Shown: piece after piece, positions 1 through 5,951 of the stretch
Layout: every line of letters begins with the position of its first letter
Numbering within the stretch: position 1 is the first letter of the stretch
Assembly: GCA_016870235.1 (NCBI GenBank)
Contig: VGCB01000180.1
Location: 1 to 6,167, forward strand
DNA: 6,167 nt
Source: Actinomycetota bacterium
GTDB taxonomy: Bacteria; Actinomycetota; Thermoleophilia; Gaiellales; Gaiellaceae
Direction: 5' to 3'
Notes under the pieces: generated by a model
Database searches by the model: none
Told to the model about the DNA's origin: nothing
What the model saw: only the letters and a program-made list of their open reading frames with translations
Translations under genes and position numbers: made by a program

Positions 1-341
1 CGCTGCTCGAGCCGCTGACGACCCCGGGCAAGCTCCTCCTCGCCGCCCAGTACGGCTCGACCGCGAAGCCCGGCGACATGAGCCCCCAACAGCGGATCGC
101 CGACCGCTTCTGCGACAACTTCGACGATCCGGCCCTGCTCACGCCCGCGTTCCACGACGCGAAGCTGGCCCGCGCCGCGTTGAAGCAGGAGTTCGGGACG
201 GCCGTCCCCGCCATCGTCAAGGGGTTCGCGAGGGTGGGGAAGGGGCAGCTGCGGCAGCGGCGTGGGCGGTCTGCAGAGCACCCGGGGATGCCGGCTGCGA
301 CGCCACGGGAGCTCCGGCGCGGCGCCGGCGCCCCCAACTGA
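1..341 (+). CDS. 3' end of an unrecognised gene (C-terminal 112 codons)
   Basis: The reading frame is open from the left edge (first full codon at 3) to a TGA at 339-341, and nearly every third codon position is G or C, so it is very probably coding. The gene starts outside the window; an internal ATG at 78 has no convincing ribosome binding site and the same codon bias continues upstream of it, so I treat that Met as internal. The visible protein begins LLEPLTTPGKLLLAAQYGS, continues through a mixed, probably helical segment (about residues 25-75), and ends in a basic, low-complexity tail rich in Arg, Gly and Pro (about the last 35 residues). I see no transmembrane segment and no motif I can assign to a family. 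It is on the same strand as the operon at 408 but is separated by a promoter-like gap, and its stop codon forms the first bases of an operator-like repeat. Function unknown. Confidence 0.7.
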   Translation, partial: LLEPLTTPGKLLLAAQYGSTAKPGDMSPQQRIADRFCDNFDDPALLTPAFHDAKLARAALKQEFGTAVPAIVKGFARVGKGQLRQRRGRSAEHPGMPAATPRELRRGAGAPN

Positions 342-351
342 CATGTTACGA
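338..351 (+). promoter_or_regulatory. Candidate operator, copy 1 (imperfect palindrome)
   Basis: CTGACATGTTACGA. Its core TGACATGTyACGA (339-351) matches the second copy at 377-389 in 12 of 13 positions, with starts 38 bases apart. As an inverted repeat it is imperfect compared with the perfect copy 2. It begins at the TGA stop of the upstream gene and overlaps the proposed -35 region of the operon promoter. A dimeric repressor or activator site is the simplest reading; the regulator is not in the window. Confidence 0.5.
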
Positions 352-372
352 GCTGCGAAACCGTGTTAGGGT
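346..372 (+). promoter_or_regulatory. Candidate promoter of the six-gene operon
   Basis: An extended -10-like element TGTTAGGGT (364-372, that is TGn followed by TAGGGT) lies 36 bases upstream of the GTG start at 408. A weak -35-like TTACGA (346-351) sits 15 bases before the TAGGGT, which is slightly short spacing. The expected transcription start, around 378-381, falls inside the perfect palindrome at 376-387, and the -35 overlaps copy 1, as expected for a repressor-controlled promoter. This was found by eye in a GC-rich background and is tentative. Confidence 0.35.
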
Positions 373-375
373 CCC

Positions 376-389
376 GTGACATGTCACGA
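376..389 (+). promoter_or_regulatory. Candidate operator, copy 2 (perfect 12-bp palindrome)
   Basis: GTGACATGTCAC (376-387) is a perfect 12-bp palindrome, followed by GA, which extends the direct similarity with copy 1 (TGACATGTyACGA). It lies between the -10-like element and the ribosome binding site of the first operon gene, where a bound repressor would block initiation. Length and symmetry fit a dimeric helix-turn-helix regulator of, for example, the TetR, GntR or MarR type, but the family cannot be decided from the site. Confidence 0.55.
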
Positions 390-407
390 AGCCCGAAGGA
401 GGTGTAG

Positions 408-1484
408 GTGGCCGTTCCGTTCCGCATCGGGGTGATGCAGCTGACGATGGAGCCGCTCGACGAGATGCTCGCGGCGGCCCGGACGATGGACGAGGCCGGG
501 ATCGACACGGTCTGGCTGGCCGAGGCCTACCCGTGGTGGCGCAAGCACCAGATGGAGGCTCGGTCGTCGACGGTCGTGTCGGCGCTGATGGCGCGGGAGA
601 CGACGCGGCTGACGATCGGCTGGGGGATCATCTCCCCGTACACACGCCATCCGGTGCAGGCCGCGATGGACGCGCGGGTCGTGCAGGAGGCGGCCGGGCC
701 GGGACGGTTCATCGTCGGCTTCGGGACGTCGAAGATCTTTCTCAACAACACGAAGCAGTCGGGGTCGCCGAAGGAGACGAAGCCGCTCGGCCACATGCGC
801 GACTCCGTCGAGATCGTGCGCGGCGTCCTCGGCGGCGAGCGGTTCGCGTACGACGGCAAGGTCTTCGGCGCCGACATCCCGGCCCTGTCCGAGGAAGCGC
901 ACTGCCCGCGCTGGGACGTCCCCGTGTACGTCGCCGCGACGGCGCCGATGATGCAGCAGCTCGGCGGCGAGATCGGCGACGGCGTCCTCACGCCGTCGAT
1001 CACGACGCCCGCGTTCGCGAAGTACACGCGCGGGAACGTCGAGATCGGCGCCGCGAAGACGGGCCGCGATCCCGACAACGTCGACATCGGCTGCACGATC
1101 GTCGCCTCGATCCACGCGTCCGATCGCGACAAGGGGCGCGACGGCGCGCGCGAGATCGCCGGCATGTACCTCGCGAACAAGGTGCAGAACATCAAGGGCT
1201 CCGCGGACACGCTGCTCGAGCTGGCGCACATCGACCCGGAGGAGATCCGGCCGGTCGCGGAGGCAATGGAGCGGGGCGGGCGGCTGGCCGCCAAGGCCGA
1301 GGTGACGGACTCGATCCTCGACCGCTGCAAGCCGATCGCGGGCACGCCCTCCGACTGCATCGCGGCGATCGAGGAGTACCGCGACCACGGCTGCACGCAC
1401 ATCATGCTCGAGCTGTGGGGCGAGGATCGCCTCGAGCAGATCCGGCTCTTCGGCGAGAAGGTGCTCCCGCACTTCCGAGCCTAG
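408..1484 (+). CDS. LLM-class (luciferase-like) flavin-dependent oxidoreductase 1
   Basis: This 358-residue protein has the features of the bacterial luciferase-like monooxygenase superfamily, a cytosolic TIM-barrel family that uses FMN or F420. The N-terminal strand is FRIGVMQL (residues 5-12), followed by the EAGIDTVWLAEA helix-strand (29-40). GWGIISPYTRHPVQAAMDA (71-89) and PGRFIVGFGTSK (98-109) match the barrel core seen in methylenetetrahydromethanopterin-reductase-like members. PVYVAATAPMMQQLGGEIGDGV (172-193) is the typical cofactor-side segment of that branch. The GTG start follows an in-frame TAG at 405-407, so translation cannot begin further upstream, and AAGGAGG (396-402) is ideally spaced five bases away. 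Being first in the operon, it probably performs the initial oxidation or reduction of the substrate. It is a diverged paralog of the next gene. FMN versus F420 use, and the substrate, cannot be told from the sequence. Confidence 0.9.
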   Translation: MAVPFRIGVMQLTMEPLDEMLAAARTMDEAGIDTVWLAEAYPWWRKHQMEARSSTVVSALMARETTRLTIGWGIISPYTRHPVQAAMDARVVQEAAGPGRFIVGFGTSKIFLNNTKQSGSPKETKPLGHMRDSVEIVRGVLGGERFAYDGKVFGADIPALSEEAHCPRWDVPVYVAATAPMMQQLGGEIGDGVLTPSITTPAFAKYTRGNVEIGAAKTGRDPDNVDIGCTIVASIHASDRDKGRDGAREIAGMYLANKVQNIKGSADTLLELAHIDPEEIRPVAEAMERGGRLAAKAEVTDSILDRCKPIAGTPSDCIAAIEEYRDHGCTHIMLELWGEDRLEQIRLFGEKVLPHFRA

Positions 1485-1505
1485 ATCGAGGCGAAGGAGG
1501 AGGAG

Positions 1506-2573
1506 ATGGGCGACAACGGGCTCGGGATCTACCTGCAGTCGCTGCCCGTCGATCTCTCGATCGACTATGCCCGGAAGGCCGAGGAGGCAGGATTCCGGAG
1601 CGTCTGGCTGTCGGAGATCGTCTTCGGCGATGCGATCGTTCCCGCGACGGCGATCGCCCTCGCGACCGAGCGCATCGACATCGCGACCGGGATCGTCGGC
1701 CTCTGGGCGCGATCGCCGGTGACGACGGCGATGACCGCCGCCAACCTCCACCGCGTCGCCGACGGCCGCTTCGTCCTCGGCGTCGGGCTCCAGTCCCGCA
1801 CGTACGTCGACAACTGGCACGGGCTCACCTACGAGCGTCCCCTGCAGGCGATCCGCGAATGGGCGTCGATCGTGCGCCCGATCCTCGACGGCGGCGTCGC
1901 CGACGTCGAGGGCGAGATCTTCCGCACCCGCGGGTTCCGGCTGCTGGCGCAGCCGGCCGAGACGCGGCCGCGGCTCGTGCTCGCCGCGATCGGGCCGAAG
2001 ATGTGCCAGCTCGCCGGCGAGCTCTTCGACGGCGTGCTCGGCTACTTCGCCTCCGAGGCGTACGTCCGCGAGGTGGTGATCCCGAATCTGCGGATCGGCG
2101 CCGAGCGGGCGGGCCGCAGCCTCGACGGCTTCCAGATCGCAATCGGGTTCCCGTCGCTCGTCAGCGAGGGCGAGGAGGGCCTGCAGCAGGTCAAGGGCCA
2201 GGTGGCGATGTTCTGCACGGCGACGAAGTCGTCGCCCTCGTACGTGACGAGCGTCCGGCTCGCGGGGTTCGAGCGCGAGCTCGAGGAGGTCACGCGTCTC
2301 GTTGGCGCAGGCGACGTCCGCGGCGCGATCGCGGCGATCCCGGACGAGATGGCCGACGCCTTGACGATCGCGGGGAGCCCCGATCACGTCCGCAGCCGCA
2401 TCGCCGCCTACCGCGACGCCGGCGTCACGACCGTCGTGCTCAATCCGTCCGCTCCCGACGTCTGGTTCGCGCTCTACGAAGGCCACTTCCCGGAGGGCGC
2501 GGAGATGCCCGCCTTCGACTTCCCCGCCTTCCTCGGCGTCGTCGAGCGGACGATCGGAGGGCTCCGCGCGTGA
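1506..2573 (+). CDS. LLM-class (luciferase-like) flavin-dependent oxidoreductase 2
   Basis: This 355-residue protein is a second luciferase-superfamily TIM barrel, similar in length and order of motifs to its upstream neighbour. GLGIYLQSLPV (5-15) is the first strand, EEAGFRSVWLSE (26-37) the next helix and strand, and TGIVGLWARSPVTTAMTAAN (61-80) with DGRFVLGVGLQSR (86-98) the core. RPRLVLAAIGPKMCQLAGE (154-171) followed by LFDGVLGYF is the equivalent of the PVYVAATAP segment of the first paralog. The ATG start has GAAGGAGG (1493-1500) five bases upstream, 21 bases after the previous stop. Members are cytosolic oxidoreductases using FMN supplied by a reductase, or F420. Two adjacent paralogs could form a heterodimer, as LuxA and LuxB do, or catalyse successive steps. 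No flavin reductase is present in the window. The last four bases overlap the next start. Confidence 0.9.
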   Translation: MGDNGLGIYLQSLPVDLSIDYARKAEEAGFRSVWLSEIVFGDAIVPATAIALATERIDIATGIVGLWARSPVTTAMTAANLHRVADGRFVLGVGLQSRTYVDNWHGLTYERPLQAIREWASIVRPILDGGVADVEGEIFRTRGFRLLAQPAETRPRLVLAAIGPKMCQLAGELFDGVLGYFASEAYVREVVIPNLRIGAERAGRSLDGFQIAIGFPSLVSEGEEGLQQVKGQVAMFCTATKSSPSYVTSVRLAGFERELEEVTRLVGAGDVRGAIAAIPDEMADALTIAGSPDHVRSRIAAYRDAGVTTVVLNPSAPDVWFALYEGHFPEGAEMPAFDFPAFLGVVERTIGGLRA

Positions 2574-3808
2574 CCGGGGTGCGCATCCACGAGTCCCGCC
2601 TCGTCGAGACGGCAGGCCGCATGATCGACGTCTGGAGCTTCACGGGCGACGAGGAGGGCATGGCGCGCCTGATGATCGAGCTCTACCGCGAGATGGGCCT
2701 GCAGACACAGTGGCAGCAGGTCGAGGACGGCCGCGGCAACGCGCTCGGCATCTGGCCGGGCGCCGGCGGCGGCAAGAGCCTCATGTTCAACGGCCACATG
2801 GACACGTCGTACTCGGGCCGCGAGGAGTGGCTGCAGGGCGTGCCGGGCTTCCAGCCGCAGCACTTCGTCCGCGACGGGCGCCTGTACGGCCTCGGGATCT
2901 CGAACATGAAGGGCGCGCTCGCCTGCTACGTGGAGGCCGTGCGCGCGCTGCAGGAGGCGGGCGTCCGCCTCCGCGGCGACGTCATGATCGCCGCCGTGTG
3001 CGGCGAGATCGAGAAGACGCAGCAGGGCGACGCGGTCGGGGCGCAGTACCGCGGCTACGCGGCGGGCTCCCGATATCTGGTCACGCACGGCGGGCTCGCC
3101 GACATGTGCCTGCTCGGCGAGCCGACCGAGGGCAAGGTCGTCCTCGGCCACTACGGCGCCTGCTGGGTGCGGATCCGCACGCACGGGAACTTCATCCACA
3201 CCGCGTTCAGCGAGGGCAAGAGGCAGCTCAACTCGGTGCTGCGGATGCACGAGGTGCTGGCCGCGATCCAGGAGTGGATTCCGACGTGGGAGGACGACCC
3301 GTCGAACGCCTACCGGGGCGCAAAGGCGATCGTCAACGTCGGCGCGATCCAGGGCGGCTTCGGGTGGCGTGCGTCGCGGACGCCTCACCACACCGACGTC
3401 TTCCTCGACGTGCGGGTGCCGCCGACGAAGCCGATGAACGTCGCGCGCCAGCAGGTGCTCGACATGGTTCGCGGGCTCGCCGAGCGGTTCCCCGACTACG
3501 GGATCGAGGGCGAGGTCTACGTGACCGCGCCCGGAGCGGAGATCGAGGAGGGACACGAGCTCGTGCAGGCGATCGACGCCGTCCACGCCGAGGTCTTCGG
3601 TGAGACGCCCGGTCGCGACGTCACGCGGTGGTTCTCGGACGCGTCGGCCCTGACGCGATACGGCATCCCGACCGTCAACTACGGCACGTCGACCGGGCTG
3701 ATGGACGTGGAGCTCGGCGAGAACCTGGAGATTCAGGGGCTCGTGAAGACGGCGGAGGTGTATGCGCAGGTAGCGCTCCGAGTATGTGGCGTTGCGGCGA
3801 GCCCCTGA
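2570..3808 (+). CDS. M20-fold metallohydrolase homolog with altered metal site
   Basis: This 412-residue protein has the length and two-domain order of M20 peptidases, deacylases and amidohydrolases (ArgE, DapE and carboxypeptidase G2 type). The catalytic-domain motif GHMDTS (75-80) carries His76 and Asp78. LYGLGISNMKGALA (105-118) corresponds to the usual GxGxxDMKGG, with Asn112 where the metal-bridging Asp normally stands. CGEIEK (144-149) replaces the usual DEE, LLGEPTEG (181-188) keeps Glu184, and the insertion (dimerisation) domain has GNFIHTAF with His210. The C-terminal block YGIPTVNYGTSTGLMDVEL (364-382) lacks the usual His ligand; Val380 aligns there by eye. It may therefore bind metal unusually or act other than as a peptidase. 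The GTG start overlaps the previous stop (GTGA), with GGAGG at 2556-2560 nine bases upstream, so translation is coupled. The reading frame is open far upstream to 533, but that part is a GC-rich shadow. The last 15 codons are unusually AT-ending. Confidence 0.85.
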   Translation: MTGVRIHESRLVETAGRMIDVWSFTGDEEGMARLMIELYREMGLQTQWQQVEDGRGNALGIWPGAGGGKSLMFNGHMDTSYSGREEWLQGVPGFQPQHFVRDGRLYGLGISNMKGALACYVEAVRALQEAGVRLRGDVMIAAVCGEIEKTQQGDAVGAQYRGYAAGSRYLVTHGGLADMCLLGEPTEGKVVLGHYGACWVRIRTHGNFIHTAFSEGKRQLNSVLRMHEVLAAIQEWIPTWEDDPSNAYRGAKAIVNVGAIQGGFGWRASRTPHHTDVFLDVRVPPTKPMNVARQQVLDMVRGLAERFPDYGIEGEVYVTAPGAEIEEGHELVQAIDAVHAEVFGETPGRDVTRWFSDASALTRYGIPTVNYGTSTGLMDVELGENLEIQGLVKTAEVYAQVALRVCGVAASP

Positions 3809-3813
3809 ATCTC
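3728..3813 (+). repeat. 16-bp perfect inverted repeat spanning the end of the M20-fold gene
   Basis: The left arm GAGATTCAGGGGCTCG (3728-3743) and right arm CGAGCCCCTGAATCTC (3798-3813) are exact reverse complements, separated by 54 bases. G·T wobble pairs could extend the stem on both sides. The right arm contains the M20 stop codon TGA (3806-3808). The following bases, TGTTTTGATCTTTTCG (3814-3829), are the most T-rich stretch of the window. In RNA this would be a long stem with a large loop and a U-rich tail, just ahead of the FAH ribosome binding site. Confidence 0.75.
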
Positions 3814-3829
3814 TGTTTTGATCTTTTCG
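3728..3829 (+). terminator. Possible intrinsic terminator or attenuator between the M20-fold and FAH genes
   Basis: The 16-bp inverted repeat is followed directly by TGTTTTGATCTTTT, an unusual T-rich run for this genome. The 54-base loop is much larger than in ordinary intrinsic terminators, and ribosomes finishing the M20-fold gene would cover the right arm. If active, it is more likely partial termination or a translation-linked attenuator than a full stop, because the FAH gene begins only 41 bases after the M20-fold stop. Confidence 0.3.
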
Positions 3830-3849
3830 ATATCGAGGAGGAGAAGCGG

Positions 3850-4785
3850 TTGAAGCTCGTCACGTTCAGGACGGAGGACGGAGTCAGTCGTGTCGGCGTC
3901 GTCCGCGACGAGAGCGAGGTCGTGGAGATCGTCGACCCGCGCGTCCCCGACATGCGCTCGCTCTTCGAGCTCGGGGACGAGGGAATGCTTCTTGCAGAAT
4001 CATCACTCATGAACAGGGAGTATCGGAGCCTGGAGCGTGTAACGCTCCAGGCTCCGATCATCCCGAAGAAGTTCTTCCACACCGCCGGCAACTTCCGCGA
4101 GCACAAGACCGAGTCGGAGAACGTCAACTGGTCCCACGACATCGCGCCGTGGATCAACTTCTTCCAGAACGTCGACGCGATCGTCGGCCCCGACGAGCCG
4201 GTCATCTATCCCGAGCACCTGACCGAGGAGCTCGACTACGAGCTCGAGCTCGCGGTCGTGCTGAAGAAGCCCGGCAAGTGGTTCACGGCGGAGGAGGCGT
4301 GGGACTACATCGGCGGGTACGTCATCTTCAACGACCTGACGGCGCGCGACATCCAACGCGGCGAGATGCGCTCGGGCGTCTTCTCGTTCTGCAAGGCGAT
4401 CGACACGTTCTGCCCGCTCGGCCCGTGGATCGTGACCCCGGACGAGATCCCCGACCCGCACGACCTGAAGATGGAGCTCCGCGTCAACGGCGAGGTGCGG
4501 CAGGAGTCGCACTCCGGCCGCATGTCGGTGACGATCGGGCAGATCCTCTCGAACTTCTCGGGGCTCACGTACTCGGCGGGCGACGTGCTCTCGACCGGCA
4601 CCGTCTCCGGTGTCGCCGGCTTCAAGTCGCCGGAGGAGCGCGCCGGGCTCTACCTCAAGCCGGGCGACGTGATCGAGGCCGAGATCGAGCGCATCGGCGT
4701 CCTCCGCAACCCGGTCATCTCCTGGCAGGAGGGCCACGGAACGCCGCCGCTCCCGCGCGTGCGGCCCTGGGGCGAGGGGGTCTAG
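3850..4785 (+). CDS. Fumarylacetoacetate hydrolase (FAH) family enzyme
   Basis: This 311-residue protein belongs to the FAH superfamily, cytosolic Mg2+/Mn2+ enzymes that hydrolyse, isomerise or decarboxylate 2-oxo or 1,3-dicarbonyl acids in aromatic and other catabolic routes. FHTAGNFREHKTE (76-88) matches the GxNYxxHxxE active-site segment. LDYELELAVVLKK (128-140) carries the Glu131/Glu133 metal-ligand pair, and FNDLTARDIQ (160-169) carries the Asp162 ligand. FCKAIDTFCPLGPWIVT (180-196) has Lys182 and the family's GPW signature, and YSAGDVLSTGTVSGVAG (240-256) matches the usual GDxxxTGTPxGVG. The TTG start is preferred because GAGGAGGAG (3835-3843) precedes it at good spacing and the product then begins MKLVTFR, typical for the family. 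An in-frame ATG at 3784 lacks a ribosome binding site. A 17-bp hairpin and atypical codons occupy residues 45-69. The exact reaction (2-hydroxyhepta-2,4-dienedioate isomerase type or acylpyruvase type) is undetermined. Confidence 0.92.
   Translation: MKLVTFRTEDGVSRVGVVRDESEVVEIVDPRVPDMRSLFELGDEGMLLAESSLMNREYRSLERVTLQAPIIPKKFFHTAGNFREHKTESENVNWSHDIAPWINFFQNVDAIVGPDEPVIYPEHLTEELDYELELAVVLKKPGKWFTAEEAWDYIGGYVIFNDLTARDIQRGEMRSGVFSFCKAIDTFCPLGPWIVTPDEIPDPHDLKMELRVNGEVRQESHSGRMSVTIGQILSNFSGLTYSAGDVLSTGTVSGVAGFKSPEERAGLYLKPGDVIEAEIERIGVLRNPVISWQEGHGTPPLPRVRPWGEGV
4022..4058 (+). repeat. Perfect 17-bp hairpin with 3-base loop inside the FAH gene
   Basis: The left arm ATCGGAGCCTGGAGCGT (4022-4038), loop GTA (4039-4041) and right arm ACGCTCCAGGCTCCGAT (4042-4058) make an exact inverted repeat of 34 paired bases. 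It encodes FAH residues 58-70 (YRSLERVTLQAPI), which read as normal family sequence leading into the active-site block. No T-run follows, so it does not look like an intrinsic terminator. Confidence 0.85.
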
Positions 4786-5949
4786 GTGGCCTGGGCGCGC
4801 GACGACGCCAAGCTCGACCGCGTGCGCGCGCTCATGGCCGAGCACGACCTCGACGCGCTCGTCGTCCGCGCGCCCGACAACGTCCTCTACCTGACGAACT
4901 TCTGGGGGATGAAGGGCTACGACGCCGTCGTCTTCCCGCGCGAGGGCGACCCGGCGCTCATCTGCCTGGAGGCGAGCGCGGCCGACGCCGAGCGCATGGC
5001 CTGGACGAAGGACGTGCGCCTCTTCGCCGGCTACCACCCTGCCGACCCGCGACCGCCGATGCTGCGCGTGCTGGAGATGGCGAAGGAGGCGGCGGCGCCA
5101 TACGGCAAGGTCGGGCTGGAGCTGTCGCTCGGCACGCAGGCGTCGGATCGGATGGTCGGCGAGCCGACGACGTTCGTCAAGGCGTGGTTCGACGCCTGGC
5201 CCGACGCGGCCGACGCGATGCCGGTGATCAATGAGGCGCGGATGATCAAGACGCCGCAGGAGATCGAGCGCGTCCGCCTCGCGAACGACCTCGCCGCGGC
5301 GGCGATGGAGCACGCGCGCGCGGTGATCCGGCCGGGCATGCGCGAGGCGCAGATCGCGGCGGAGTGGGAGGGGTACGTCCACGGCGAGGGCACCGGCTGG
5401 CAGGGGAAGGTCGACCTCGCGCTCGGCTTCTCGCTCGTGTGGGCGGGGGAGGGGATCCGCACGTTCACGGCGACGGGGAGCAGGCCGGTCGTCGAGGGCG
5501 AGCCGACGCTGTTCGAGATCTGGGTCTGCTGCGACGGTTACTGGGCCGACCACACGAAGAACCTCGTCGTCGGCGAGCTGACGCCCCGCTACCGCGAGCT
5601 GGAAGAGCAGCTGCTGGCGGTCTACGACGACGCGATCGCGTTCGCAGACCCCGGCGCGAGCTTCGCCGAGCTCGACGCGCGCATCCGGCGCGGAGTCATC
5701 GAGGACATGGGCTACCCGGGCCAGCCGACGCATCCCGTGTGCCACGGCGTCGGCGCGCGCGCCCACGAGCCGCCCTACCCCCACCAGGCGGGCGGCGGCG
5801 TCTTCCGCGAGGGGATGGTGCTCGCGATCGAGCCGGGCTGCTACTGGCCCGAGGGCGGTGGCCTGCGCGTCGAGGACAACTTCCTGATCACCGCGAGCGG
5901 GGCCGAGAAGCTCAGCTCGTTTCCCGACGGCATCGTGAAGGCAGGGTGA
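4786..5949 (+). CDS. M24 (Xaa-Pro peptidase / creatinase fold) family protein
   Basis: This 387-residue protein has a creatinase-type N-terminal domain (about 8-140, including [15 protein letters not shown] at 25-39) and a C-terminal pita-bread M24 domain (about 160-385). Metal-site positions by eye are Glu244, Asp255 (GYWADHTKN), His320 (CHGVG), Glu349 (AIEPG) and Glu363 (RVEDN). The 11-residue spacing of 244 to 255 equals that of the two Asp ligands in E. coli methionine aminopeptidase, so Glu244 replaces the first Asp. His326 in AHEPP is kept, but the segment FTATGSRP (226-233) lacks the His that usually precedes the first ligand. The family includes proline dipeptidases, aminopeptidase P, creatinase and similar C-N hydrolases; a non-peptidase role fits this catabolic setting. 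GTG follows the FAH TAG stop with no gap, in the same frame, with GAGGGGG (4774-4780) as ribosome binding site. No signal peptide is visible, so it is probably cytosolic. Confidence 0.88.
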   Translation: MAWARDDAKLDRVRALMAEHDLDALVVRAPDNVLYLTNFWGMKGYDAVVFPREGDPALICLEASAADAERMAWTKDVRLFAGYHPADPRPPMLRVLEMAKEAAAPYGKVGLELSLGTQASDRMVGEPTTFVKAWFDAWPDAADAMPVINEARMIKTPQEIERVRLANDLAAAAMEHARAVIRPGMREAQIAAEWEGYVHGEGTGWQGKVDLALGFSLVWAGEGIRTFTATGSRPVVEGEPTLFEIWVCCDGYWADHTKNLVVGELTPRYRELEEQLLAVYDDAIAFADPGASFAELDARIRRGVIEDMGYPGQPTHPVCHGVGARAHEPPYPHQAGGGVFREGMVLAIEPGCYWPEGGGLRVEDNFLITASGAEKLSSFPDGIVKAG

Positions 5950-5951
5950 GA

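Noticed and set aside
314..332. GC-only palindromes (CCGGCG/CGCCGG and GGCGCCGGCGCC) near the end of the first gene
   Set aside because: Such short GC palindromes are expected in DNA of this composition, and no T-run follows, so I do not call a terminator.
345..361. GlnR-box-like pattern GTTAC...GAAAC before the operon
   Set aside because: The spacer is 7 bases rather than the 6 expected of the GTnAC-n6-GnAAC consensus, and a second site is lacking; the TGACATGTyACGA repeats explain the region better.
384..2486. Long minus-strand open frame (700 codons) opposite the two LLM genes
   Set aside because: Its translation is rich in Arg, Asp and Ala as expected for an antisense shadow of GC-rich coding DNA; it shows no family motif, and both plus-strand genes beneath it have clear motifs and ribosome binding sites.
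533..2569. Open plus-strand frame running into the M20-fold gene
   Set aside because: The segment before 2570 is Arg/Gly-rich with no domain and overlaps two recognisable LLM genes in another frame; the real start is the GTG at 2570 with GGAGG upstream.
3814..3849. Internal promoter in the AT-rich gap before the FAH gene
   Set aside because: The stretch is T-rich and includes the palindrome TCGATATCGA (3827-3836), but I could not find a -35/-10 pair with acceptable match and spacing.
3784..3849. Upstream ATG start for the FAH gene at 3784
   Set aside because: It lacks a ribosome binding site, overlaps the M20-fold 3' end, and adds 22 residues not typical of the family; TTG at 3850 with GAGGAGGAG gives the usual N-terminus.
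4003..5784. Minus-strand open frame (593 codons) opposite the FAH and M24 genes
   Set aside because: Same antisense-shadow composition, no motif, and it runs through the conserved blocks of both plus-strand enzymes.
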